From positions 1 to 7,466 of the forward strand of contig DLDC01000117.1 in assembly GCA_002480935.1 (NCBI GenBank): a stretch of 7,466 nucleotides of DNA. Reading direction: 5' to 3'. A program made the position numbers and the translations under genes. This document shows, one piece after another, positions 1 to 6,739 of this stretch. The notes beneath the pieces were generated by a model. It saw only the letters and a program-made list of their open reading frames with translations. It was not told the origin of the DNA and did no database searches. This DNA comes from Prevotella sp. UBA7782 (GTDB lineage: Bacteria; Bacteroidota; Bacteroidia; Bacteroidales; Bacteroidaceae). How positions within the stretch are numbered: the first letter of the stretch is position 1; every line of letters begins with the position of its first letter.

Positions 1-24
1 CCTCATTGATTGCTCTTCGCTTGC

Positions 25-44
25 GGACGCTCGAACGAGCGTCC
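25..44. repeat. Perfect 9-bp hairpin, repeat copy 1
   Basis: GGACGCTCG (25-33) and CGAGCGTCC (36-44) are exact inverted arms around an AA centre. The right arm runs into CCTACA, giving the CGTCCCTACA tail shared with the second copy. No T-run follows on either strand, so it does not look like an intrinsic terminator. Confidence 0.7.
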
Positions 45-135
45 CTACAGGTGGGATGCGGTTGGGGCGCGTGATGTTTGTGCGTTGTGTGTGTGCAAAC
101 AACTGGGCCCCGAGATGGCGGCCCTCCTATTGCGT

Positions 136-158
136 ACGGACCAAGGTACGTCCCTACA
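136..158. repeat. Degenerate hairpin, repeat copy 2
   Basis: This is an imperfect version of the 25-44 hairpin. The arms ACGGACC (137-143 or so) and GGTACGT (146-152) pair around AA with one mismatch, and the CGTCCCTACA tail (149-158) matches the first copy exactly. The same orientation, the same AA centre and the same tail argue for one repeat family rather than chance. Confidence 0.5.
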
Positions 159-167
159 TTTGGTTGT

Positions 168-205
168 AATAAAAAAGCGAATCCCATTTGTTGAGACTCG
201 CTTTT
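168..205 (-). terminator. Rho-independent terminator of the gatC-like/kduI/MFS operon
   Basis: On the minus strand a 13-bp stem (arms 193-205 and 173-185, with two G-T pairs) encloses a 7-base loop (186-192) and is followed by a run of six T, then ATT. It begins 21 bases after the stop codon of the MFS transporter gene, where a terminator for the three-gene unit is expected. The plus strand also has a short T-run after the stem (202-205), so it could act in both directions, but no plus-strand gene is visible. Confidence 0.85.
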
Positions 206-226
206 GATATTTCTTCGTGAAAAGAA

Positions 227-1693
227 TTATTCTTCTACGATGATAGGCTTATACTTAGGTACGAGCATCTTCATCACAACCCAGCCTATGAGATAAGCAA
301 CGGCACAGATGCAGAAGATAATCATGTAGGCTGCCGGCTTGCCCTCGAAGCCGAAGAAGGTGAAGGCGCTGCCCTGTTCGCCCGCATAGGTGAAGAGCAT
401 GCCTGAGCCTTTGTTGATGAGGAACGACCCTACTCCACCGGCCATACCGCCAATACCCGTTATGGTAGCCACGGTGCTCTTGGGGAACATATCACCCGTT
501 GTAGAGAAGATGTTGGCCGACCAGCTCTGATGAGCGGCTCCCAAGATGCCGATAAGCACAACGGGGAACCACGGCGTGTTGAAGGCGTTGCCCAGAGGCT
601 GTGCAAACAGTCCGGCCAGCGGGAAGAAGGCAAAGATGAGCATGGCGCGCATACGACCTGCATAGGGGTTCATGCCATGGTTGATGAAGTAGTTGGGCAG
701 CTTGCCGCCTACGATGCTGAGCATCGTGATGAGGTAGAGCACGAAGATGCAAAGCATGCCCATGTTATCGGTTGGCTTGATGCCGAACTGCGTTTCCAGA
801 TACTTAGGCGTCCAGAAGAGGAAGAACCACCACACGCCATCGGTCATAAACTTGCCGAAGATGAACGACCATGTCTGCCGATAGGTGAAGCATTTGAGGA
901 ACGGTATCTCCGGTCCTTCGTCGTTAGCCTGTGCCGGGTCGTCCTCGGTGTCGGCATCCTGATTGATGTAAGTGAGCTCGGCCTGGTTGACGTGTGAGTT
1001 TTCTGCCGGCTTCTTATACACAAAAATCCAGATGCCCATCCACAGGTAGCCCAGTGCACCGATGACGATGAAGGCCATTTCCCAGCCATAATACTTGGCC
1101 AGAAGAGGAATGGTGAAGGGCGCGATGAGTGCTCCTACGGATGCTCCGGCGTTGAAGATGGCAGTGGCAAAGGCGCGGTCTTTCTTGGGGAAGTATTCGG
1201 CCGTCACCTTAATGGCAGCAGGGAAGTTGCCGGCCTCGCCCAGTGCGAGCACACAGCGGCATGCCAGGAACAGGCAAACGCTCACGGTGCTCACGGCAAG
1301 ACCCATGTTGGCAGCGTGCTGCACAAACTCCTTGGCTCCCTCGAAGCCCTCAAACCAGTGGCCCGTGAGGATGCCGGCTGTGCCTATTCCGCAGAATGCG
1401 TGCAGGATGGCACCGGTGCTCCAGATGCCGATAGCCCACAGATAGCCCTTCTTGGTGCCCATCCAGTCGATGAACTTACCGGCAAAGAGCATGAACACCG
1501 CATAGGCGATGGAGAATATGGATGTGATGGTGCCGTACATATCCTCGTTCCATCCAAACTCTTTCTCGATGAGGTCGGGGTATGTAAGTGAAAGGACTTG
1601 ACGGTCCATATAGTTTACCGTTGTAGCGAAGAAGAGCATCGTGCAGATGATCCAACGGTAGTTAGTCATTTTGGTAGTTTGTACTGAATTCAT
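227..1693 (-). CDS. MFS transporter, ExuT-like (hexuronate/organic anion:cation symporter family)
   Basis: A 488-residue inner-membrane transporter of the major facilitator superfamily, best matching the anion:cation symporter group that includes the hexuronate importer ExuT. Seen directly: the NYMDRQVLS motif in TM1 (27-35), a motif-A-like loop GKFIDWMGTKKG (72-83), the family signature LGEAGNFPAAIKVTAEYFP (151-169), an acidic central loop (about 235-262), and roughly 12 hydrophobic segments. A stretch of about 25-40 residues (101-142) between TM3 and the LGEAGNFP segment is longer than in the E. coli-type protein. It is the last gene of the unit, 8 bases after kduI, followed by a strong terminator. 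The start at M1 fits the spacing; M9 is a possible alternative. The substrate is inferred from context: hexuronate or, more specifically, the 4-deoxy-keto-uronate made by KduI. Confidence 0.88.
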   Translation of the reverse strand: MNSVQTTKMTNYRWIICTMLFFATTVNYMDRQVLSLTYPDLIEKEFGWNEDMYGTITSIFSIAYAVFMLFAGKFIDWMGTKKGYLWAIGIWSTGAILHAFCGIGTAGILTGHWFEGFEGAKEFVQHAANMGLAVSTVSVCLFLACRCVLALGEAGNFPAAIKVTAEYFPKKDRAFATAIFNAGASVGALIAPFTIPLLAKYYGWEMAFIVIGALGYLWMGIWIFVYKKPAENSHVNQAELTYINQDADTEDDPAQANDEGPEIPFLKCFTYRQTWSFIFGKFMTDGVWWFFLFWTPKYLETQFGIKPTDNMGMLCIFVLYLITMLSIVGGKLPNYFINHGMNPYAGRMRAMLIFAFFPLAGLFAQPLGNAFNTPWFPVVLIGILGAAHQSWSANIFSTTGDMFPKSTVATITGIGGMAGGVGSFLINKGSGMLFTYAGEQGSAFTFFGFEGKPAAYMIIFCICAVAYLIGWVVMKMLVPKYKPIIVEE

Positions 1694-1701
1694 AGTATTG
1701 T

Positions 1702-2670
1702 TTATTTCAAATCAGGTATTTTAATTACTTGCATGTCGGTATACACCAGGTTCTCGCCTGCCATGCCCCATATAAAGGTGTAGTTGCTTGTTCCTGCGGC
1801 GCAGTGAATAGACCACTGGGGGGATATAACAGCCTGTTCGTTGTTCATCCACATGGGTCTTGTTTCTTGCGGCTCGCCCATCACGTGCAGTATTTTCTGG
1901 CCTTCGGGCACCTTATAATATAGGTAGGCCTCCATGCGGCGCAGGTGTGTGTGAGCCGGCATGGTGTTCCACACCGAACCGGGCTTAAGCTCTGTGATGC
2001 CCATTTGCAGCTGACAGGTGCGCACACCGGCCACACCGTCGATGAGCATCTGGTGTATCACGCGGTCGTTGCTGCCCTCCATAGAGCCCGCCTTGATGTT
2101 GTTGGCCTCCTTCATGGTTACCTTCTTGGTGGGATAAGAGGCTTGTGCGCAGGCGCTGTTGAGGTAGAACTTGGCCGGTTGGGCCGCATTCTTGCTTGAG
2201 AGTACGATGTCCTTGGCTCCGCGCCCCACGTAGAGAGCGTCCTGGAAGCCCATGTCATACTTCTTGCCGTCTACAGTTACCGTGCCGTCACCGCCAATGT
2301 TGATGATGCCCAACTCGCGGTTGTCGAGCAGATTGCGGCCACTGGTGCCTTTGCTCTCATCTACATAGAGCGGTGCGATAGACGTGAGCTTGAGTGGAGC
2401 GGCCGTGGGTTCGGCACCGCCAATGAGAAAACGGTCATACAGGGTGTATGTCCAGTTCACCTCGCCCGGCGCAAAAACCTTCTCGATGAGATATTCCTTG
2501 CGCAGTCGGTCAGTAGTGTAGTGCTTGGCATCTTCAGGACCTGTAGCCCATCTTACGTTGTAATTGGTGTAGGCATTCTCTGCTTTCACCTCGTAACCTT
2601 TAAAGCAGTCTTGCGCAAACCCGGCCAGGGCAAAGCACAAGAGTGCTGATGTCAATAATGTTTTTTTCAT
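1702..2670 (-). CDS. kduI: 5-keto-4-deoxyuronate isomerase KduI with N-terminal signal peptide
   Basis: KduI interconverts 4-deoxy-L-threo-5-hexosulose uronate (from cleaved unsaturated uronides of pectin or glycosaminoglycans) and 3-deoxy-D-glycero-2,5-hexodiulosonate. The 322-residue product aligns with the whole cupin-type enzyme from about residue 45. Landmarks are LDNRELGIINIGGDGTVTVD (115-134), ALYVGRGAKD (145-154), SYPTKKVT (178-185), and the metal ligands H240, H242, E247 and H289. By my recollection these match E. coli H196, H198, E203 and H245 with a constant offset of 44. The extra N-terminus starts MKKTLLTSALLCFALAGFAQ, a typical type I signal peptide with likely cleavage after A19, so the enzyme is probably periplasmic. 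No lipobox is seen. Mature cysteines are C22, C174, C219 and C290. It sits between two transporter genes (36 and 8 bases away). The isomerase call is firm; export is strongly suggested but not proven. Confidence 0.93.
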   Translation of the reverse strand: MKKTLLTSALLCFALAGFAQDCFKGYEVKAENAYTNYNVRWATGPEDAKHYTTDRLRKEYLIEKVFAPGEVNWTYTLYDRFLIGGAEPTAAPLKLTSIAPLYVDESKGTSGRNLLDNRELGIINIGGDGTVTVDGKKYDMGFQDALYVGRGAKDIVLSSKNAAQPAKFYLNSACAQASYPTKKVTMKEANNIKAGSMEGSNDRVIHQMLIDGVAGVRTCQLQMGITELKPGSVWNTMPAHTHLRRMEAYLYYKVPEGQKILHVMGEPQETRPMWMNNEQAVISPQWSIHCAAGTSNYTFIWGMAGENLVYTDMQVIKIPDLK

Positions 2671-2706
2671 TTCCGAATATATGTTTTTAATTATTTCGTG
2701 TCTTCT

Positions 2707-4095
2707 TTATTTCTTCTCAGCCTTAAGAGATTGGGCGGCTGCCTTCTCCTCCTTTATTATCTGGTGGCGGTTGAAGTACAGCATGACCAGCGTGAGGGCC
2801 ACGAGCAGTGCTGCGCCAATGAACTTGATATACTTGCAAAGGGCGTAGATGCAATAGCCAAAGAGCGAGCTGGCGAAGTCCATGCTACGGGCCTCGAAGC
2901 CTGAGGGTACATGGGCGGCCTTGTCTTGTGTGGCTGCATATACGGCTGCAGCGGCCTTGGTGAAGTCGGGAGCCATGTCGGTGACGAACCAGAGACCTAT
3001 GAGCAGGGCCACCAGACCGATGATATAGCTCTTCACCACGTTGCCCTTGGTGTAGGGAAGGATGATGGGAAAGAGATAGAACAGGCCTGCCAGCGATGCA
3101 AGGGGCAAGAACTGGTTGCCGGGAAGCACCACAGAGACGATGAGATAGGTGGGAATGAGCAGCAAGGTGCACACCAGCGTAGTGGGATGACCGATGACCA
3201 GGGCCGGGCTCATGCCTATATGTACTTGCTTGCCATGGAACTTGGTGTTAACCAATTCCTTGGTTTTTTCTGAGATAGGCATCAGTCCGTCGATGAAAAG
3301 CTTGGTGATGCGGGGTATAAGTTCCATCACGGCACCCATGGTAACGCCCAGGAAGAGTATCTTCTTCACGTCCATGTGGGCCACAAGGCCTATCAGGGCA
3401 CCCACGATGACGCCCAGCACGAGCGGTTCGCCCAGCACGCCGAACTTCTTCTTCATGCCCTCAGCGTCTATATCCAGCTTGCTGAAGCCCGGAATGCGGT
3501 CTAGCAGCCAGTTGATGGCCCATGTGAAGGGCGCGAAGCTCTGGCAGAAAGGCTGCGGAATGGATATTCCGGGAAGGTTATAATAGCTCTGGAACTTGCC
3601 GGCTGTCATGTCTGCGAACACCAGCGTGATGATATAGCACACGATGGCGGCGAAGTAGCCCCACAAAAGGCTCTGATCGAAGACGAAATACACCACAGCT
3701 CCGATGAAGGCATAGTGCCAGTAGTTCCACAGGTCGATGTTTACGGTGCGCGTGCACTTGCAAACGAGCAGCAGGAAGTTCACTCCCAGGCAGATGGGAA
3801 TGATGAGCGCGCCCACCGCGGTGTTGTAAGCCACGGAGGCAGCTGCGGGCCATCCCATGTCGAAGACGTTGAGTTGCAGGTGATATATCTGCGAGATGGC
3901 CGTGAGAGGATCACTGAAGTTATCGGTGAGCAGCGCCGTTACGATGCCCAGACCCACGAATCCCACACCCACATAGAGGCCGGCTTTGAGCGCTTTGCCA
4001 AACTTCATGCCGATGCAAAGGCCTATGACGGTGAAGATGATAGGCATCATGACAGAGGCGCCGAGGCTGATGATGTAACTGAATACTTGTTCCAT
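2707..4095 (-). CDS. PTS galactitol-family EIIC-like membrane protein (GatC-like), orphan
   Basis: A 462-residue polytopic membrane protein matching the galactitol permease subunit IIC (E. coli GatC is about 450 residues) along its whole length. Landmarks: a GMKFGKALKAGLYVGVGFVG block (29-48), FDMGWPAA (78-85), NIDLWNYWHYAFIGA (119-133), KKFGVLGEP (216-224), IGMSPALVIGHPTT (293-306) and LPGNQFLP (324-331). The C-terminus (443-462) is charged and cytoplasmic-looking, with no fused IIA or IIB domain. In a full PTS this subunit moves the sugar while IIB phosphorylates it. No IIA, IIB, HPr or EI gene is present here, and Bacteroidetes generally lack a working PTS. It therefore probably works without phosphorylation or has been repurposed. 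It is the first gene of the operon with kduI and the MFS gene, which suggests a uronate-type substrate. Family call firm, function open. Confidence 0.87.
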   Translation of the reverse strand: MEQVFSYIISLGASVMMPIIFTVIGLCIGMKFGKALKAGLYVGVGFVGLGIVTALLTDNFSDPLTAISQIYHLQLNVFDMGWPAAASVAYNTAVGALIIPICLGVNFLLLVCKCTRTVNIDLWNYWHYAFIGAVVYFVFDQSLLWGYFAAIVCYIITLVFADMTAGKFQSYYNLPGISIPQPFCQSFAPFTWAINWLLDRIPGFSKLDIDAEGMKKKFGVLGEPLVLGVIVGALIGLVAHMDVKKILFLGVTMGAVMELIPRITKLFIDGLMPISEKTKELVNTKFHGKQVHIGMSPALVIGHPTTLVCTLLLIPTYLIVSVVLPGNQFLPLASLAGLFYLFPIILPYTKGNVVKSYIIGLVALLIGLWFVTDMAPDFTKAAAAVYAATQDKAAHVPSGFEARSMDFASSLFGYCIYALCKYIKFIGAALLVALTLVMLYFNRHQIIKEEKAAAQSLKAEKK

Positions 4096-4153
4096 ATTTA
4101 AGTAATATTGTTTTTAATACGTTTGATTTGGTTCTTAGTAGACTTGAAACAAA

Positions 4154-4200
4154 AGTTGGTGCAAATATACAAAAAAACTTTGTTATATTCGCACCAAACT
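4154..4200 (-). terminator. 47-bp near-palindrome after murF-alr: likely terminator, possible operator
   Basis: On the minus strand the arms starting AGTTTGGTGCGAATATA and ending TATATTTGCACCAACT pair almost end to end, with two single-base bulges and one G-T pair; CAAA/TTTG extends the stem to a GTTTT loop. It starts 4 bases after the murF-alr stop codon and is followed by CTTTTGTTT, a modest T-rich tail, which fits an intrinsic terminator. The same DNA contains the downstream operon's -7 box, so it could equally be a binding site for a dimeric regulator. The inverted symmetry is certain; the role is not. Confidence 0.6.
4162..4169 (-). promoter_or_regulatory. Putative -7 box of the EIIC/kduI/MFS operon promoter
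   Basis: Read on the minus strand, TATATTTG followed by CACC matches the Bacteroidetes -7 consensus TAnnTTTG. Transcription would start near 4155, leaving a leader of about 60 bases before the EIIC start codon. No TTTG lies at the usual distance of about 20 bases upstream; the nearest (4195-4198) is 25 bases away. The promoter may therefore be weak or activator-dependent. The box lies inside the distal arm of the 4154-4200 near-palindrome. Confidence 0.55.
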
Positions 4201-4203
4201 ATG

Positions 4204-6681
4204 TTAATCTTGGAAATATACGCGTTTTACGCGGTTGCTGACCCCTGTCAGCACCTCATAAGGTATGGTGTCGAGCGCGTCTGAGAGCACCGTTACGGGC
4301 AGGTCGTCGCCGAATATCTCAACGCTGTCGCCCTCCTTGCAGTCTATTCCGGTCACGTCTATCATGGCAACGTCCATGCATATATTGCCAACATATTCGG
4401 CTTTCTTGCCGTTCACCAGGCAATAGCAGTGCCGGTTGCCCAGATGGCGGTTCAGTCCGTCGGCATATCCTATAGGTATGGCGGCTATCACGCTGTCGTG
4501 GTCTATCTTTCCTTTGCGGCTATAGCCCACAGTATCGACTGCCGGTACGAGCCGCATCTGCAAGATAGTGGTCTTGAGCGTGCTCACGTTGTTGATGACC
4601 TGGTTGTTGCGTGGGTTGATGCCGTAGAGTCCCAGGCCCAGTCTGCACATGTCCATCTGCCGCTCTGGGAAGTGCTCTATGCCGGCGCTGTTGTCCATGT
4701 GGCGCAGTATCTTATGCGAGAAGGCGGCCTGCAGCTTCTTGCTTCCCTCGTCGAAGAGGGCAAACTGCTGTGCGCTGAAGTCGTCGAAGCTGTCGCTGTC
4801 TGAGCCCACGAAGTGTGAGAACACCGACCGCGGTATGATGGCGTTCTGCCCTTTCAGGCGCTTGATGAGCCTGTCCATGTCGTGCTTGGGGTCGAAGCCC
4901 AGCCTGTGCATGCCCGTGTCTAGCTTGATGTGCACGGGGAAGCCCGTGATGCCCTCTTTCTGGGCAGCCTTCACCAGGGCGTCGAGCAGCCTGAAGGAGT
5001 ACACCTCCGGCTCAAGGTCGTAGTCGAACATGGTCTTGAAGGCCGTCATCTCAGGGTTCATAATCATGATGTTGGCGGTGATGCCGTTGTTGCGCAGCGT
5101 CACTCCCTCGTCGGCCACTGCCACGGCAAGGTAGTCCACTCTGTGGTCTTGCAGCGTCTTGGCTATCTCCACGGCGCCGGCTCCATAGGCATCTGCCTTG
5201 ATCATGCACACCAGCTTGGTTTGTGGTTTCATGAACGAGCGATACCAGTTGAGGTTCTTCACCAGGGCGGTGAGGTTCACCTCGAGCGTTGTTTCGTGCA
5301 CCTTCTTCACCAAGAGCTCGGTGAGATGGTCGAAGCCGAAGCACCGTGCGCCCTTCAGCAGTATCACCTCGTCGTGCATACTGTGGAAGACGTCGCTGTG
5401 GATGAAGTCTTCTACGGTGGCGAAGAAGTTCTTCTCGGCGATGTTCGCAAAGGCGCTTTGCTGTCCGCACAATGCCTCTCCTATGCCAATAAACTTCTGC
5501 ACGCCTCGCTTCTCGGCCAGTGTGGCCACCTTGCCATAGAGCTCGGCGTCGCTCAGTCCGCTCTCAAAGATGTCGCTCAGTATGAGTGTGCGCTTGCGTC
5601 CTCTGTGGTCAGGACGGCGGCTCATAAAGTCGAGCGCGATGTCCAGGCTGTTGATGTCAGAGTTATAAGAGTCGTTGATGAGCGTGCATCCGTGTTGCCC
5701 CTCCTTCACCTCAAGCCTCATGGCCACCGGCTCCAGCGTTGCCATGCGGTTTCTGAGTGCTTCGGCCGTCACGCCGAGGTGCAATGACACGATGGCACTC
5801 GTAATGGCGTTGCGCACGGAGGCGTCGTCGATGAACGGCAGGGTGAATTCGCCCTCCTTACCTTTATAAATATATGTTACGGTGGTGTTGATGTCTTTCT
5901 TCGAAACGTTCTTCACGAAGAAGGCGGCCTTGGGGTTTCTGAACGACCACGACAGCTGTTCGCCCTTGTAGGCATACTCCGACATGCATCGGTTCACTAT
6001 CTCGTCGTCCATGCAATACACCACTGCCTTGGTGTCATGAAACAGTGTGAGCTTCTCTTTGCACTTAGCCTCCATGGAGGTGAAGTTCTCCTGATGGGCC
6101 ATGCCCAGGTTGGTGAGCACGCCGATGGTGGGTTGTATGATGTCGCGCAGGGCAAGCATCTCGCCGGGCTTGCTGATGCCAGCCTCGAACACGCCCACCT
6201 GCGTCTGCTCGTTGAGCAGCCACACCGAGAGCGGAACGCCTATCTGCGAGTTGTAGCTGCGCGGGCTGCGCGTGACAACCATCTGCGGTGAGAGCAGCTG
6301 ATAGAGCCATTCCTTCACCATGGTCTTGCCGTTAGAACCCGTTATGCCCACGATGGGTATGTTAAACTCGTCACGATGGCGCTCGGCCAGGCGTTGCAAG
6401 GCCTCCAAAGAGCCCACCACCTTGAGGAAGTTGGCGTCAGGAAAGCGCTCTTGCCACTTTTCAGGCACCTCTTCTACCACAAAGTTGCGCACGCCTCTGC
6501 CATATAGGTCGGGTATATAGTTGTGCCCGTCGTTGCGTCCTGAGCGCAGGGCAAAGAATAAGGTTTCTTCAGGAAAGCACAAAGAGCGGCTGTCGGTGAG
6601 CAGAAAGCTGATGTTGGCTTCAGCCTCGCCATATCTTCGTGCCCCAATAAGGGTCGTTACTTTTTCAATAGTATAGTTCAT
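4204..6681 (-). CDS. murF-alr: Bifunctional MurF-alanine racemase (UDP-MurNAc-tripeptide:D-Ala-D-Ala ligase / Alr)
   Basis: An 825-residue fusion of two cytoplasmic peptidoglycan-precursor enzymes. The MurF half (about 1-460) adds D-Ala-D-Ala to UDP-MurNAc-tripeptide. It has the ATP loop GITGSNGKT (112-120), a candidate carbamylated lysine at K206 or K208, and the ligase C-terminal motif LINDSYNSDINSL (334-346). The racemase half (about 465-825) makes D-alanine from L-alanine with PLP. It has the cofactor lysine K495 in MIKADAYGAG, KLDTGMHRLGF with R593 (586-596), NSAG (664-667), the likely second catalytic base Y720 in VGYSRKG, PIGYADG (736-742) and NICMD (766-770). This fusion is a known Bacteroidetes arrangement. 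The start at 6681 was chosen because MurF homology begins there and a promoter lies at 6705-6736. The reading frame is open for 44 more codons upstream, but that stretch includes the promoter and overlaps the fur-type gene. No catalytic residue appears to be missing. Confidence 0.95.
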   Translation of the reverse strand: MNYTIEKVTTLIGARRYGEAEANISFLLTDSRSLCFPEETLFFALRSGRNDGHNYIPDLYGRGVRNFVVEEVPEKWQERFPDANFLKVVGSLEALQRLAERHRDEFNIPIVGITGSNGKTMVKEWLYQLLSPQMVVTRSPRSYNSQIGVPLSVWLLNEQTQVGVFEAGISKPGEMLALRDIIQPTIGVLTNLGMAHQENFTSMEAKCKEKLTLFHDTKAVVYCMDDEIVNRCMSEYAYKGEQLSWSFRNPKAAFFVKNVSKKDINTTVTYIYKGKEGEFTLPFIDDASVRNAITSAIVSLHLGVTAEALRNRMATLEPVAMRLEVKEGQHGCTLINDSYNSDINSLDIALDFMSRRPDHRGRKRTLILSDIFESGLSDAELYGKVATLAEKRGVQKFIGIGEALCGQQSAFANIAEKNFFATVEDFIHSDVFHSMHDEVILLKGARCFGFDHLTELLVKKVHETTLEVNLTALVKNLNWYRSFMKPQTKLVCMIKADAYGAGAVEIAKTLQDHRVDYLAVAVADEGVTLRNNGITANIMIMNPEMTAFKTMFDYDLEPEVYSFRLLDALVKAAQKEGITGFPVHIKLDTGMHRLGFDPKHDMDRLIKRLKGQNAIIPRSVFSHFVGSDSDSFDDFSAQQFALFDEGSKKLQAAFSHKILRHMDNSAGIEHFPERQMDMCRLGLGLYGINPRNNQVINNVSTLKTTILQMRLVPAVDTVGYSRKGKIDHDSVIAAIPIGYADGLNRHLGNRHCYCLVNGKKAEYVGNICMDVAMIDVTGIDCKEGDSVEIFGDDLPVTVLSDALDTIPYEVLTGVSNRVKRVYFQD

Positions 6682-6704
6682 TTTTGTGTTATATTTTATG
6701 AATG

Positions 6705-6736
6705 CAAAGATAATCATTATATACTTTACATCCAAA
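6705..6736 (-). promoter_or_regulatory. Promoter of murF-alr (Bacteroidetes -33/-7 type)
   Basis: On the minus strand TTTG (6733-6736) is followed, 20 bases later, by TATCTTTG (6705-6712) and then CA. This is a near-ideal Bacteroidetes housekeeping promoter (TTTG, about 20 bases, TAnnTTTG). Transcription would start near 6698-6700, giving a leader under 20 bases before the ATG at 6681. The upstream box lies just past the fur-type stop codon (6740-6742), so murF-alr can be transcribed independently of that gene. Confidence 0.75.
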
Positions 6737-6739
6737 ATA

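Larger units (their letters stand above)
21..158. repeat. Composite intergenic palindromic repeat region
   Basis: This gene-free stretch lies beyond the terminator of the uronate operon. It is bounded by two same-direction copies of CGTCCCTACA (40-49 and 149-158), each forming the right arm of a hairpin with an AA loop. Between them lie a GT-rich tract (about 75-95) flanked by GTTTG/CAAAC, and a short inverted pair GGGCC (105-109) and GGCCC (120-124). The layout resembles the REP-like, hairpin-forming intergenic repeats of enteric and Bacteroidetes genomes. That it is multicopy is inference, since only one region is visible. It is more GC-rich than the A/T-rich spacers elsewhere in the window and encodes nothing recognisable. 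Confidence 0.5.

Noticed and set aside
10..207. Plus-strand open frame of 65 codons at the left end
   Set aside because: It runs through the palindromic repeats and the terminator, has a low-complexity Cys/Arg-rich product with no family resemblance, and no promoter.
2602..2607. Possible lipoprotein lipobox at C22 of KduI
   Set aside because: Residues before C22 are F-A-Q-D, which do not fit L-[AS]-[GA]-C; cleavage by signal peptidase I after A19 fits better.
2671..2706. Separate promoter for kduI between the EIIC and kduI genes
   Set aside because: The 36-base spacer is A/T-rich but has no TAnnTTTG box or hairpin; co-transcription from the EIIC promoter is simpler.
4930..5787. Plus-strand open frame of 285 codons, antisense to murF-alr
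   Set aside because: It is a shadow of the real minus-strand gene, created by biased codon use; the product is His/Val-rich and matches no family, and the opposite strand has complete catalytic motifs.
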